27,019 bases of DNA from CADCTB01 sp036269435. Lineage in GTDB: Bacteria > Actinomycetota > Acidimicrobiia > Acidimicrobiales > AC-14. Positions 14,615 to 22,324 of this stretch are shown in pieces (the first letter of the stretch is position 1; each line of letters starts with the position of its first letter). The notes under the pieces are model-generated. The model did not search any database. It had not been told where the DNA came from and saw only the letters and a program-made list of their open reading frames with translations. The stretch covers positions 1-27,019 of the forward strand of contig DATASA010000225.1 in NCBI GenBank assembly GCA_036269435.1. Direction: 5' to 3'. The position numbers were made by a program, and so were the translations under genes.

Positions 14615-15751
14615 GTGGAGACGTCGGAGCGGAGCCCGGCCCAGGTCTGGTGGCCGCGGGCCGCGGCCGTCGCCGCCGGGGTCGCCGCCGCGGGGGTCGC
14701 TGCCGCCGACGGCCCGGCGGCGAGGGTGGAGGTGGCGGCGCTGGCGCTGGTCATGGTGGCCGGCTTCGGCGCCAAGGCCCGCTGGCGCGGGCTGCCGTCC
14801 CCGGTCCTGGCCGCGTGGACCTTCCTGCCCCCGATCGTGCTCAACCTGCAGAAACGGGGCGAACTGACGATGTTCCTGCTTGTCGTCGCCCTGTGCTTCC
14901 TGGTCGTGGTCACGCCCGAGCGCGCCACCCGCCGGGTCGCCGGCGTCATCGCCGTCCTGGCGCCTCCGACCGTCCAGCTGCTGGCGCCGCAGGACTGGGG
15001 GTGGCCGATCTGGATGATGGGCATCGCCTTCGGGTGGCTGTCGAGCGAGCAGATGCGCCGGTTCGACATCCTGGTCGGTGAGCTCGCCGCCACCCGAGAG
15101 CTGCTGGCCGAGCAGGCCGTCCACGTGGAGCGCCGGCGCATCGCGGCCGAGCTGCACGACCTGGTCGGGCACTCGCTGACCGTCGTGCTGCTGAGCCTCA
15201 CCGGCGCCCGCCGGCTCGTACGGGACGACCCCGACGCCGCCACCCAGGCCCTGCTCGAGGCCGAGGCCATCGGGCGGGCCAGCCTGGCCGAGATCCGGGG
15301 CAGTGCCCGGGCCCTGCGGGAGGGCCAGGCCACGGGGTCGGGCGTGGCGCCGCTGCCGGCGGCCAGCGACGTGCCCGAGCTGGTCGAGCGCATGGTTGCG
15401 GCCGGCTCCGACGTCGACCTCGAGATTGTCGGCAACGTCGACGACGTGGAGCCGATCACGAGCCTGGTGGTGTACCGGGTCGTGCAGGAGTCGCTGAGCA
15501 ACAGCGCCAAGCACGCGCCCGGCGCGTCGGCCCGGGTGGCCGTGGCCGTCGCCGCGGACGCGGTCGACGTCGACGTCTTCGACGCCGGGGATGGGGCCTC
15601 CGACGCCGACGGGCCGGCCGGGGTCGGCCTGATCGGCATGCGGGAGCGGGTCGAGGCCGTGGGCGGCACGCTGGACGCCGGGCCGGTGCCGGGAGGCTGG
15701 CGGGTGCGGGCCCACGTGCCCAGGGCCGGGGCAGAGGCCGGCCAGACGTGA
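14615..15751 (+). CDS. Sensor histidine kinase, NarL/DesK (HisKA_3) family
   Basis: 378-residue membrane kinase from GTG 14615; an ATG at 14579 is also in frame but lies in the likely promoter. The N-terminal half has about four to five membrane segments: WWPRAAAVAAGVAAAGVAAA, ALALVMVAGFGA, the LPPIVLNL region, MFLLVVALCFLVVV and VAGVIAVLAPP. A coiled linker leads to the HisKA_3 phosphoacceptor RRRIAAELHDLVGHSL (His181). The ATPase domain shows the N-box VVQESLSNSAKHA and the G-box GVGLIGMRERVEAVGG. There is no large extracellular domain, so the signal is probably membrane-borne, as in DesK- or LiaS-like sensors. Its TGA overlaps the GTG of the response regulator (GTGA), so the pair is translationally coupled. 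An ABC exporter follows, the usual target of such pairs. Confidence 0.9.
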   Translation: METSERSPAQVWWPRAAAVAAGVAAAGVAAADGPAARVEVAALALVMVAGFGAKARWRGLPSPVLAAWTFLPPIVLNLQKRGELTMFLLVVALCFLVVVTPERATRRVAGVIAVLAPPTVQLLAPQDWGWPIWMMGIAFGWLSSEQMRRFDILVGELAATRELLAEQAVHVERRRIAAELHDLVGHSLTVVLLSLTGARRLVRDDPDAATQALLEAEAIGRASLAEIRGSARALREGQATGSGVAPLPAASDVPELVERMVAAGSDVDLEIVGNVDDVEPITSLVVYRVVQESLSNSAKHAPGASARVAVAVAADAVDVDVFDAGDGASDADGPAGVGLIGMRERVEAVGGTLDAGPVPGGWRVRAHVPRAGAEAGQT

Positions 15752-16395
15752 TCCGCGTCGTGCTGGTGGACGACCAGGTGCTGGTGCGCGCCGGCCTGCA
15801 TCGGATCCTGTCGGAGGACGAGGGCTTCACCGTCGTGGCCGAGTGCGGCGACGGGGCGGCGGCCGTCGCCACCGTCGAGTCCACCCCGGCCGACGTCGTG
15901 CTGATGGACGTCCGCATGCGGGGCATGGACGGCGTGGAGGCCACCCGGCGGGTCCGGGAGCTGGACGGCCCACCGGTCCTCGTGCTGACCACGTTCGACG
16001 ACGACGAGGTGCTCTGGGGGGCGATCGAGGCCGGCGCGGCCGGGTTCGTGCTCAAGGAGGCGTCGGCCGAGGACCTGATCGCCGCCACCCGCATGGTGGC
16101 CTCGGGCGGCGGCTGGCTCGACCCGGCCGTGACCGCCCGCGTGCTCGAGATCACCCGGTCGACCGGGGTTCCCCGCCAGCGCGAGGCCGACCGGGCGACG
16201 GTGCTGACCGATCGGGAGCTCGACGTCCTGCGCCACATGGCCACGGGGGCCACGAACGGCGAGATCGCCGCCGCCCTGTTCGTCAGCGAGGCGACCGTCA
16301 AGACCCACGTGGGCAGCATCTTCTCCAAGCTCGGCGTGCGCGACCGGGCGGGCGCCATCGTGTTCGCCTATCAGCACGGCTTCGTCACCGGCTGA
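15748..16395 (+). CDS. Response regulator, NarL/LuxR family
   Basis: 215-residue response regulator. The receiver domain (about residues 1-118) begins IRVVLVDDQVLVRAGL and has phosphoacceptor Asp54 in VVLMDVRMRGMDGVEA, Thr in VLVLTTFDDD and Lys in GFVLKEAS. The DNA-binding domain (about 148-210) is a LuxR-type helix-turn-helix: LTDRELDVLRHMATGATNGE then AALFVSEATVKTHVGSIFSKLGVRDR. The GTG start overlaps the kinase stop. It probably controls the ABC exporter genes downstream, whose leader holds two short inverted repeats. A hairpin sits 10 nt after its stop. Confidence 0.93.
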   Translation: MIRVVLVDDQVLVRAGLHRILSEDEGFTVVAECGDGAAAVATVESTPADVVLMDVRMRGMDGVEATRRVRELDGPPVLVLTTFDDDEVLWGAIEAGAAGFVLKEASAEDLIAATRMVASGGGWLDPAVTARVLEITRSTGVPRQREADRATVLTDRELDVLRHMATGATNGEIAAALFVSEATVKTHVGSIFSKLGVRDRAGAIVFAYQHGFVTG

Positions 16396-16405
16396 ACCGA
16401 CCACG

Positions 16406-16425
16406 CCTCCCCCCTGGGGCGGAGG
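16406..16425 (+). terminator. Hairpin after the response regulator gene
   Basis: CCTCC (16406-16410) pairs with GGAGG (16421-16425); after one C-C mismatch two or three more C-G pairs close the loop around T16415. A short GGGTTTGG follows. It is a weak intrinsic terminator candidate. Confidence 0.4.
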
Positions 16426-16433
16426 TGGGGTTT

Positions 16434-16483
16434 GGACCCTGGTCCGATGTCCGTCGGCGCCCGTTCCTTCATGGTGGACATGA
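16434..16483 (+). promoter_or_regulatory. Two inverted repeats upstream of the ABC exporter genes
   Basis: GGACCCTGGTCC (16434-16445; arms GGACC/GGTCC) and TCATG-GTGGA-CATGA (16469-16483) lie 75-86 and 36-50 nt before the exporter ATG. Either could be an operator for the response regulator encoded just upstream. No reliable -35/-10 pair is evident. Confidence 0.3.
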
Positions 16484-16518
16484 GCGGGACGGGCCCGCCA
16501 CGGAGGAGGCAACGGACG

Positions 16519-17466
16519 ATGACAGCGGTGGTCACGGTGAAGGATCTGTGCAAACGCTACGGCGACCGCCTGGTCGTGGACCACGTCGACCTCGACGTGC
16601 ACGAGGGTGAGATCGTCGGGCTGCTCGGTCGCAACGGCGCCGGGAAGACCACGACGGTCGAGTGCATCAGCGGGCTGCGGCGCCCCGACGAAGGGTCGGT
16701 GCGGGTGCTCGGGCTCGACCCGCAGCACGACGGTCCGCAGCTCCGCTCCCTCGTGGGCAGCCAGCTGCAGGACTCCGCCCTGCCCGACCGCCTGCGGGTG
16801 GCCGAGGCCATCGACCTGTTCCGGGGCCCGAGGGCCATGTCGGTCGACGGGCTGCTCGCCGCCTTCGGCCTGGCCGAGCACCGCCGCCAGGCCTTCTCGG
16901 CCCTGAGCGGGGGCCAGCGCCAGCGCCTGTTCCTCGTGCTGGCCCTGCTGAACCGGCCCAAGCTGGTGATCCTCGACGAGCTGACCCAGGGGCTCGACCC
17001 TGCGGCCCGGCGCGACGTCTGGGACGCCATCCGGTCGCTGCGGGACGCGGGCACGACGGTGCTGCTGGTGACCCACTACATGGACGAGGCGGAGGCGCTG
17101 TGCGACCGGGTGGTCGTAATGGACGGCGGCCGGGTGCTCGACGCCGGCGCCCCGGCCACGCTGGTCGACCGCCACGCGCCGTGGGCCACCATCCGCTTCG
17201 ACGCCCGGCGCAGCGGCCTGCGGGCCGAAGACCTCAGCGCGGTCGAAGGCGTCACCCGCGTGCGCCTCGACGGGACCCAATGGGACGTGCACGGGAACCG
17301 CCGCATGATCGCCCACGTCTGCGCCGAGCTGGTGCGGCTGGGCAGCGTCCCCGACGACCTGGCCGTGGTGATGCCGGACCTGGAAGCGGCGGTCGTCGCC
17401 CTTCTCGCCCCCGGCTCCGACGCGGCCGACCCCAGCCAACTCGAACTGACCGGAGGTGCCCGATGA
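16519..17466 (+). CDS. ABC exporter ATP-binding protein, DrrA/CcmA-like
   Basis: 315-residue ATPase of the ABC-2 exporter type. The start at ATG 16519 has GGAGGAGG (16502-16509) nine bases upstream; earlier in-frame ATGs at 16432 and 16447 lack this. Motifs: Walker A GRNGAGKTTT (about residue 36), Q-loop GSQLQDSALPDRL, signature LSGGQRQRLF (about 129), Walker B LVILDELTQGLDP (about 150) and switch VTHYMDEAEAL. The usual proline after the catalytic Glu (DEPT) is replaced by Leu (DELT). A C-terminal extension of about 85 residues resembles that of drug-exporter ATPases. The TGA overlaps the ATG of the permease gene (ATGA). Its position after a two-component system suggests stress- or antibiotic-responsive export; the substrate is unknown. 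Confidence 0.92.
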   Translation: MTAVVTVKDLCKRYGDRLVVDHVDLDVHEGEIVGLLGRNGAGKTTTVECISGLRRPDEGSVRVLGLDPQHDGPQLRSLVGSQLQDSALPDRLRVAEAIDLFRGPRAMSVDGLLAAFGLAEHRRQAFSALSGGQRQRLFLVLALLNRPKLVILDELTQGLDPAARRDVWDAIRSLRDAGTTVLLVTHYMDEAEALCDRVVVMDGGRVLDAGAPATLVDRHAPWATIRFDARRSGLRAEDLSAVEGVTRVRLDGTQWDVHGNRRMIAHVCAELVRLGSVPDDLAVVMPDLEAAVVALLAPGSDAADPSQLELTGGAR

Positions 17467-18197
17467 AAACCGCCCTGAAGCTCATCCGAACCGAACTGCG
17501 CCTCGTCCTGCGCGAGCCGTTGGTCCTCGCCTTCGTCTTCGCCTTCCCGATCGTGACCGTCCTGGTGATCGCCGGCTCCTTCGGTGCCAGCGACGCCCAC
17601 TCGTTCGCCAACATCTACCCGTCCCAGTGGTACGTCGCCTCTTACCTGGCCGTCGTCATCGGCGCCATCGGCCTGGTCATGGTCCCCGTCCACCTCGCCG
17701 CCTACCGGGAGCGCGGCGTGCTGCGCCGATTCTCGGCGGCCGGGTTCCCGCGGTGGTCGTTCGCCGCAGCCGAGCTCGCGGTCGGCGTGATCCTGACGCT
17801 GGTGGCGTCGGCGGTGCTGCTGGTCGTGGCCGGCCTGGTCTACGGGCTGCCTCCGGTGAGCTCCCCGCTGGCCACGGCCGCGGCGGTGCTCCTCGGCGCG
17901 GTGGCCTTCACCAGCGTCGGCCTGCTGCTGGGCGCGGTCGTCCCCAACGCCCGCGCCGCCCAGGGCATCGGCCTGCTCGCCTTCTTCCCCTCGTTCCTGC
18001 TCGGCGGCGGCGGCCCACCGCCGGACGCCATGGGGGCGGGCATGCGCCACATCGCCCGGTTCCTGCCCCTCACCCACGTGACGTCGTCCATCCGCCAGCC
18101 GTGGCTGGGCATCGGCCACGGGTCGTGGGACCTGCTCGTCGTGGCGGGGGTGCTGCTTGCGTCGGCGGTCGGCTGGCGGCGGGCGGTGCGGCTCTGA
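17463..18197 (+). CDS. ABC-2 type exporter permease
   Basis: 244-residue membrane protein with about six helices: PLVLAFVFAFPIVTVLVIAG, VASYLAVVIGAIGLVMVPVH, AAELAVGVILTLVASAVLLV, TAAAVLLGAVAFTSVGLLLG, GIGLLAFFPSFLLGG and DLLVVAGVLLASAVGW. The intracellular stretch AAYRERGVLRRFSAAGFPRW between helices 2 and 3 is characteristic of ABC-2 permeases (E..G.l.rl...p). PLTHVTSSIRQPWLG before the last helix is also typical. It pairs with the overlapping ATPase gene. Its length is normal for a DrrB-type half-transporter that dimerises. Confidence 0.9.
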   Translation: MKTALKLIRTELRLVLREPLVLAFVFAFPIVTVLVIAGSFGASDAHSFANIYPSQWYVASYLAVVIGAIGLVMVPVHLAAYRERGVLRRFSAAGFPRWSFAAAELAVGVILTLVASAVLLVVAGLVYGLPPVSSPLATAAAVLLGAVAFTSVGLLLGAVVPNARAAQGIGLLAFFPSFLLGGGGPPPDAMGAGMRHIARFLPLTHVTSSIRQPWLGIGHGSWDLLVVAGVLLASAVGWRRAVRL

Positions 18198-18232
18198 GCA
18201 CGCACGACCCGGCCGGCTGGGAAGATCGGGCC

Positions 18233-18766
18233 ATGAGGATCGTCGCCGTGTCCGGCAGCCTGGCCGCCCGCTCCTCCAATGCCGCGCTGCTGCGGACGGC
18301 TCACCGGATCGTGCCGGACGGCGCAGAGCTGGTGGACTCGGTCTCGGTCGGCGACGTCGCCCACTTCAACCCGGACCTCGACCGGGACGGGGCGACGCCG
18401 CCCGCGGTGAGCGAGTTCCGCGCTCAGATACAGGGCGCCGCCGGGGTCCTCATCGCCAGCCCGGAGTACGCCCACAGCCTCTCCGGCGTGCTCAAGAACG
18501 CCCTCGACTGGCTGGTCGGGACCGGTGAGCTGTACGAGAAGCCGGTGGCGGTGCTGTGCGCATCGCCCCGGCCCACCGGCGGCGTCTACGGGCGGGAGGC
18601 CCTCGAGCGCACGCTCGAGGCCCAGGGTGCCATCGTGGTGGCCTCGGCGACGGTCGGCGTGGTCGCGGCCGACAAGGGGGCCGACGAGCTGGGCGACCCC
18701 GATGCCGTCGCGACCATCGCCGCCGCCCTGCGGGCGCTCGTCACGGCTCCCGGTCGAACCGGCTGA
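18233..18766 (+). CDS. NADPH-dependent FMN reductase-like flavoprotein
   Basis: 177-residue flavodoxin-fold protein. The N-terminal phosphate-binding loop is VSGSLAARSSNAALLRTA, and the conserved SPEYAHSLSGVLKNALDWL motif (about residues 80-98) is the hallmark of NADPH-dependent FMN reductases, including chromate- and quinone-reducing members. PVAVLCASPRPTGGVYG follows as in the family. It would reduce FMN, quinones or similar acceptors in the cytoplasm with NAD(P)H; the physiological acceptor is unknown. The ATG starts 36 nt after the ABC permease. There is no clear Shine-Dalgarno, but GAAGAT lies 6 nt upstream and could be a -10 box. Its last 26 bases overlap the end of the opposing methyltransferase gene. 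Confidence 0.87.
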   Translation: MRIVAVSGSLAARSSNAALLRTAHRIVPDGAELVDSVSVGDVAHFNPDLDRDGATPPAVSEFRAQIQGAAGVLIASPEYAHSLSGVLKNALDWLVGTGELYEKPVAVLCASPRPTGGVYGREALERTLEAQGAIVVASATVGVVAADKGADELGDPDAVATIAAALRALVTAPGRTG

Positions 18767-19946
18767 CCGTCTCGACGTGGAACGTGTCGGGGAAGGCGTC
18801 CACCAGGGCGACCGACAGCAGGCGGTAGCCGGCCCCGGCCAGGAGGGCGGCGTCACGGCCGAGTGAGGCGGGGTCGCAGCTGACGAGGACCAGGCGGGGG
18901 GCGCCCGTGGCGACCAGGGCCGACACCCCCGGACGGCCGAGCCCGGTGCGGGAAGGATCGGCCACCACGACGTCCGGAGCCGGATCCCCCCGCCGCAGGC
19001 GCCAGCGGCCCACCTCACAGGCGACGACCCGGGCGTCGAGGTCACGCAGGTTGAGGCGGGCGTCCGCGACGGCCGACCGGTCGCTTTCCACGGCGACGAC
19101 TCCGACACCCGTGCGGGCGCCGAGCACCGAGGCGAACAGGCCGACACCGGCGTAGGCGTCGACCAGCCCGCCACCCGGCCGCAGCGCGTCCCCGGCGGCC
19201 GCGGCCACCGCCTCCACCAGCCCGTCCGCCGCCACCGGGCCGGGCTGGAAGAACGAGTTCGCCGAGATGCGAAAGCGCCGGCCGGCCACCGTCTCGTGCA
19301 CGGCGGCGATACCGGAACCGCCCTCCTCCACGACCACGACACCATCGGGGACCCGGACGTCGCCCGCGTGCCGATCGACGAGGGCGACCCGCTCGCCGGT
19401 GGCGACCGCCACCCGCAGCAGCACCTGCTCCGCCCCGGGATAGCGCCCGGCGACGATGAGCTCGGCCAGCAGCGGGTGGGCGGCGGCACACCCGTCGGTC
19501 TCGATCGCGCCGGCGCCGCTCCGGGGCCGATGCCCGGCCCGGCCGGTGGGCGAGACGGCCAGGCGGGCGGTGGTCCGCAGCGCGGGGCCGTCGAGGCGAA
19601 CCAGGGTCGGTGCCGGCGGGTCGGCCATGCGCCCGATCCGGCGCAGGGCGTCGGTGACCACCGACGCCTTCAACCGGCCCTGCGCCTCCGACGAGACGTG
19701 CTGCCAGGTGCACCCGCCGCAGCCGGTGGCCAGGGCCGGGCACGGCGGCGCCACCCGGTCCGGCGACGGCTCCAGCACCTCGACGGTGACGGCCCGGGCG
19801 AAGTCCCGCCGGGCCTCGGTCAGCCGGGCCCGGACGCGCTCGCCGGGCAGGGCGCCCTCCACGAAGACCACCCGCCCGTCGCCGTCACGGGCCAGGGCGG
19901 CCCCGCCCGCGGCCATCGCCGCCGGCTCCAGGCACACCTCGCTCAC
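18741..19946 (-). CDS. Class I SAM-dependent uracil-C5 RNA methyltransferase, TrmA/RlmD family (TRAM domain)
   Basis: 401-residue RNA methyltransferase on the minus strand. An N-terminal TRAM-like domain (about residues 1-58: GGAALARDGDGRVVFVEGAL then PGERVRARL) is followed by an iron-sulfur-type cysteine cluster CPALATGCGGC (Cys69, Cys76, Cys79). The SAM-binding motif is VDAYAGVGLFASVLGAR. The catalytic nucleophile lies in RLVLVSCDPASLGRDAALL, equivalent to SCNPxTLxRD in RlmD and TrmA. VVVADPSRTGLG is the usual DPPR.G-like motif, here with Ser-Arg. It would methylate U at C5 in 23S rRNA or tRNA; which one is not determinable. The GTG start at 19946 overlaps the TGA of the LigD-like gene upstream (GTGA). 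Confidence 0.87.
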   Translation of the reverse strand: MSEVCLEPAAMAAGGAALARDGDGRVVFVEGALPGERVRARLTEARRDFARAVTVEVLEPSPDRVAPPCPALATGCGGCTWQHVSSEAQGRLKASVVTDALRRIGRMADPPAPTLVRLDGPALRTTARLAVSPTGRAGHRPRSGAGAIETDGCAAAHPLLAELIVAGRYPGAEQVLLRVAVATGERVALVDRHAGDVRVPDGVVVVEEGGSGIAAVHETVAGRRFRISANSFFQPGPVAADGLVEAVAAAAGDALRPGGGLVDAYAGVGLFASVLGARTGVGVVAVESDRSAVADARLNLRDLDARVVACEVGRWRLRRGDPAPDVVVADPSRTGLGRPGVSALVATGAPRLVLVSCDPASLGRDAALLAGAGYRLLSVALVDAFPDTFHVETVSRFDREP

Positions 19947-20950
19947 TGCTTGCGGGCGCGGCTTGGAGCGACGCGCGGCGGCTCGCCGGGCATCTTCGGG
20001 TACACCGGCGGCCAGGGGGCGTCGAGCAGGCCGGCGGCCTGGTCCCGCCGGTGGAGGTCGAGGACCGGCTCGAGCGACTGCGGCTCGGCGTCCATCGCCG
20101 CCCAGGGGTCGCCGTGGTCGCGCATGCGACCGGGCACCGTCGCCATGGTCAGCAGGTCGGGCTCGACCGTCTCCAGCTCGTCCCAGGCGAAGGGGGTCGA
20201 CACCTGGGCGCCGGGCCGGGCCCGCACCGACCACGCCCCGAAAATGGTCTTGTGCGGCGCGTTCTGGTTGAAGTCGACGAAGACCCGGGTGCCGCGCTCC
20301 TCCTTCCACCATGCCGCGGTCACCAGGTCGGGGCGGCGCCGTTCCAGCTCGCGGGCGACGGCGACAGCCGCGGCCCGCACCTCGTAGGACGTCCAACGCG
20401 GCTGGAGGCGGACGTACACGTGGATGCCCCGGTTGCCGGTGGTCTTGGGCATGGCCAGCACGCCCAGCTCGTCGAACAGGGCGCGGACCTCGACCGCGGC
20501 CTCGCGCACCATCGGGAAGGTCACGCCCGGCGTGGGGTCGAGGTCGATGCGCAGCTCGTCGGCGTGCTCCAGGTCGGACGCCCGCGTCGGCCACACGTGG
20601 AAGCCGAGGCAGGCCAGGTTCACCGCCCACAGGACGTGGGCCAGGTCGGCGACGACCAGCGCGTCGGAGGTCGTCCCGTTCGGGGTGCTGACGACGGCCG
20701 TCTGCAACCACTCCGGTCGGGCCTCGGGCACCCGCTTCTGGAAGAACGACTGCTTGCCCGCGCCGTTCGGGAAGCGCTGCAACAGGACCGGCCGCCCGCC
20801 GATGGCGGCCAGCAGCGGCCCGGCGACGGCCCGGTAGAACCGGGCCAGGTCGAGCTTCGTCTCACCGCGCTCGGCGAAGAACACCTTGTCGGGGTGGGTG
20901 AGCACGATCCGGTGCCCCGCCGCCTCCAGCTCGACCCCGTCGTCGCTCAT
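19943..20950 (-). CDS. LigD polymerase/primase-domain protein (stand-alone)
   Basis: 335-residue protein of the LigD polymerase (PolDom) family, an archaeo-eukaryotic-primase-type enzyme that fills gaps with nucleotides during Ku/LigD non-homologous end joining. Signatures: VLTHPDKVFFAERGETKLDL near the N-terminus, the catalytic ELRIDLDPTPGVTFPMVR with the two metal-binding Asp, PKTTGNRGIHVYVRLQPRW, TAAWWKEERGTRVFVDFNQN, and APHKTIFGAWSVRARPGAQV with STPFAWDEL. It has no ligase or nuclease domain, so it works as a separate polymerase as in several actinobacteria. No Ku gene is present in the window. The ATG at 20950 has no Shine-Dalgarno but has TACCGT 8 nt upstream. It is translationally coupled to the methyltransferase gene downstream. 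Confidence 0.92.
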   Translation of the reverse strand: MSDDGVELEAAGHRIVLTHPDKVFFAERGETKLDLARFYRAVAGPLLAAIGGRPVLLQRFPNGAGKQSFFQKRVPEARPEWLQTAVVSTPNGTTSDALVVADLAHVLWAVNLACLGFHVWPTRASDLEHADELRIDLDPTPGVTFPMVREAAVEVRALFDELGVLAMPKTTGNRGIHVYVRLQPRWTSYEVRAAAVAVARELERRRPDLVTAAWWKEERGTRVFVDFNQNAPHKTIFGAWSVRARPGAQVSTPFAWDELETVEPDLLTMATVPGRMRDHGDPWAAMDAEPQSLEPVLDLHRRDQAAGLLDAPWPPVYPKMPGEPPRVAPSRARKQ

Positions 20951-20980
20951 GGCAGTCGACGGTACCCGTACCCTGAGGGA
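20951..20980. promoter_or_regulatory. 30-bp divergent promoter region (LigD-like / diiron protein)
   Basis: On the plus strand TACCCT (20969-20974) lies 6 nt before ATG 20981. On the minus strand TACCGT (20964-20959) lies 8 nt before the ATG at 20950. Both fit TAnnnT leaderless -10 boxes. Any -35 elements would lie inside the opposite gene, so the two promoters must overlap. Confidence 0.45.
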
Positions 20981-21709
20981 ATGAAGACCGCCGTGGACGA
21001 GATCGCCGAGGGGATCTACCGGATCTGCTCCTACCTGCCCGACGCCTCGCCGGAGGGCGGCTTCACCTTCAACCAGTTCCTGCTCGACGCCGAGGAGCCC
21101 CTGCTGTTCCACTGCGGGCCGCGGCTGCTGTTCCCGGACATCGCCGAGGCGGCCGAGCGGATCATGGAGCTGGACCGGCTGCAGTGGATCTCCTTCGGCC
21201 ACTTCGAGTCGGACGAGTGCGGGTCCATGAACCGGTGGCTGCGGGTGGCACCCGAGTCGACCCTGATCGTCGGGGCGGTGACCGCGGAGGTGAACGTGGC
21301 CGACCTGGCCGACCGGGCCCCCCAGGTCTGGGCCGATGGCGAGGTCCTCGACATCGGGGGCAAGCGCATCCGTCGGATCGACACGCCCCACGTGCTCCAT
21401 GGCTGGGACGCGGGCCTGCTGTGGGACGAGACCACCGAGACCCTGCTGTGCGGCGACCTCTTCACCCATACCGGCGGCGGTCCCCCCGTCCGCGACGACG
21501 ACGTGGTCGAGCGGGCGTTCGCGGCCGAGGACCTGTTCAAGTCGACGGCGCTGACCCCGTCGACCGCGTCGACCATCCGCAAGCTCGCCGAGCTGGCGCC
21601 CGCAACCCTGGCCCTCATGCACGGCTCCGCGTTCACGGGCGACTGCGTCGAGGCCCTCGTCGCCCTGGCCGACGGGTACGAGGCCCGCCTGCTCGAACGC
21701 ATGGACTGA
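20981..21709 (+). CDS. Oxygen-binding diiron (flavodiiron-like) metallo-beta-lactamase-fold protein
   Basis: 242-residue MBL-fold protein without a flavodoxin domain. Metal ligands in flavodiiron order are visible: H-x-E-x-D-E in FGHFESDECGSMN (His74, Glu76, Asp78, Glu79), His137 in DTPHVLHGWD, Asp159 in LLCGDLFTHTGGG and His214 in ALMHGSAFTGD. HxExDE, in place of the zinc-type HxHxDH, indicates a diiron centre, as in ODP-like oxygen-sensing or oxygen-reducing proteins. N-terminal EIAEGIYRICSYLPD and FNQFLLDAEEPLLFHCGPR are typical. Such proteins bind or reduce O2 in the cytoplasm; the electron partner is unknown. It is transcribed divergently from the LigD-like gene and ends 13 nt from a convergent gene. 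Confidence 0.87.
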   Translation: MKTAVDEIAEGIYRICSYLPDASPEGGFTFNQFLLDAEEPLLFHCGPRLLFPDIAEAAERIMELDRLQWISFGHFESDECGSMNRWLRVAPESTLIVGAVTAEVNVADLADRAPQVWADGEVLDIGGKRIRRIDTPHVLHGWDAGLLWDETTETLLCGDLFTHTGGGPPVRDDDVVERAFAAEDLFKSTALTPSTASTIRKLAELAPATLALMHGSAFTGDCVEALVALADGYEARLLERMD

Positions 21710-21722
21710 AAATGGGCGCCGC

Positions 21723-22301
21723 CTAGGTCCGTTCGATCGTGGACTCGAGGCGGCGGTCGGGCACCAGCCACATGAGCGAGACCACGACGTAGAGGGCCAG
21801 CGCGACCCACCGGCTCACGAAGGCGAGCGGGATGGCGACCGCGTAGATGGCGGGCGACACCTTGCCTTTGAGGTCACGGCCCAGGGCCGCGTTCAGCGTG
21901 GATCCGGGCCCCTGCTCGGCCACGATCGCCCGCTGGAGGACGTAGTACGCGAGCGCGGCGGCGAGGAGCACCCCGCCGTACGCCGCGGTGGGGAGACGGC
22001 CGAAATGGTTCTCGCCCATCCAACCGGTGAAGAACGGGAACAGCGAGAGCCAGAAGAGCAGGTGCAGGTTGGCCCACAGGATCGGCCCGTTGATCCGGTC
22101 CGTCACCTGGAGCATGTGGTGGTGGTTGTTCCAGTAGATGCCGATGTTCACGAAGCTGAGGACGTAGGTGAGGAAGACCGGAACGAGGGGCCGGACGGCC
22201 GCGAGATCCTCACCGTGCGGGATCCGCAGCTCCAGCACCATGATGGTGATGAGGATGGCGATCACGCCGTCGCTGAACGCCTCCAGGCGATCGGTGGGCA
22301 C
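21723..22301 (-). CDS. TMEM175-like (DUF1211) potassium-channel family protein
   Basis: 192-residue membrane protein on the minus strand beginning PTDRLEAFSDGVIAILITIM then VLELRIP. This is the RxxxFSDG signature of bacterial TMEM175/DUF1211 proteins, whose characterised members are K+ channels. About six helices follow: VFLTYVLSFVNIGIYWNNHHH, ILWANLHLLFWLSLFPFFTGW, AYGGVLLAAALAYYVLQRAI, AIYAVAIPLAFVSRWVAL and ALYVVVSLMWLVP. The WNNHHHM motif after helix 2 is also family-typical. The start is GTG at 22301, with TAGTCT 6 nt upstream and no Shine-Dalgarno. The gene starts 23 nt after the stop of the upstream membrane protein gene. Confidence 0.9.
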   Translation of the reverse strand: MPTDRLEAFSDGVIAILITIMVLELRIPHGEDLAAVRPLVPVFLTYVLSFVNIGIYWNNHHHMLQVTDRINGPILWANLHLLFWLSLFPFFTGWMGENHFGRLPTAAYGGVLLAAALAYYVLQRAIVAEQGPGSTLNAALGRDLKGKVSPAIYAVAIPLAFVSRWVALALYVVVSLMWLVPDRRLESTIERT

Positions 22302-22307
22302 GGGCCG

Positions 22308-22313
22308 AGACTA
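22308..22313 (-). promoter_or_regulatory. Candidate leaderless -10 box for the TMEM175-like gene
   Basis: TAGTCT on the minus strand sits 6 nt before the GTG start, inside the 23-nt gap to the upstream gene. CTTCGA or TTCGAA, 16-17 nt further up, is only a poor -35 match. Confidence 0.4.
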
Positions 22314-22324
22314 CGGCCGGGCGT

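Noticed and set aside
14101..17439. An 1112-codon open frame on the minus strand opposite the kinase, regulator and exporter genes
   Set aside because: It is low-complexity composition opposite four well-supported genes and has no recognisable motif.
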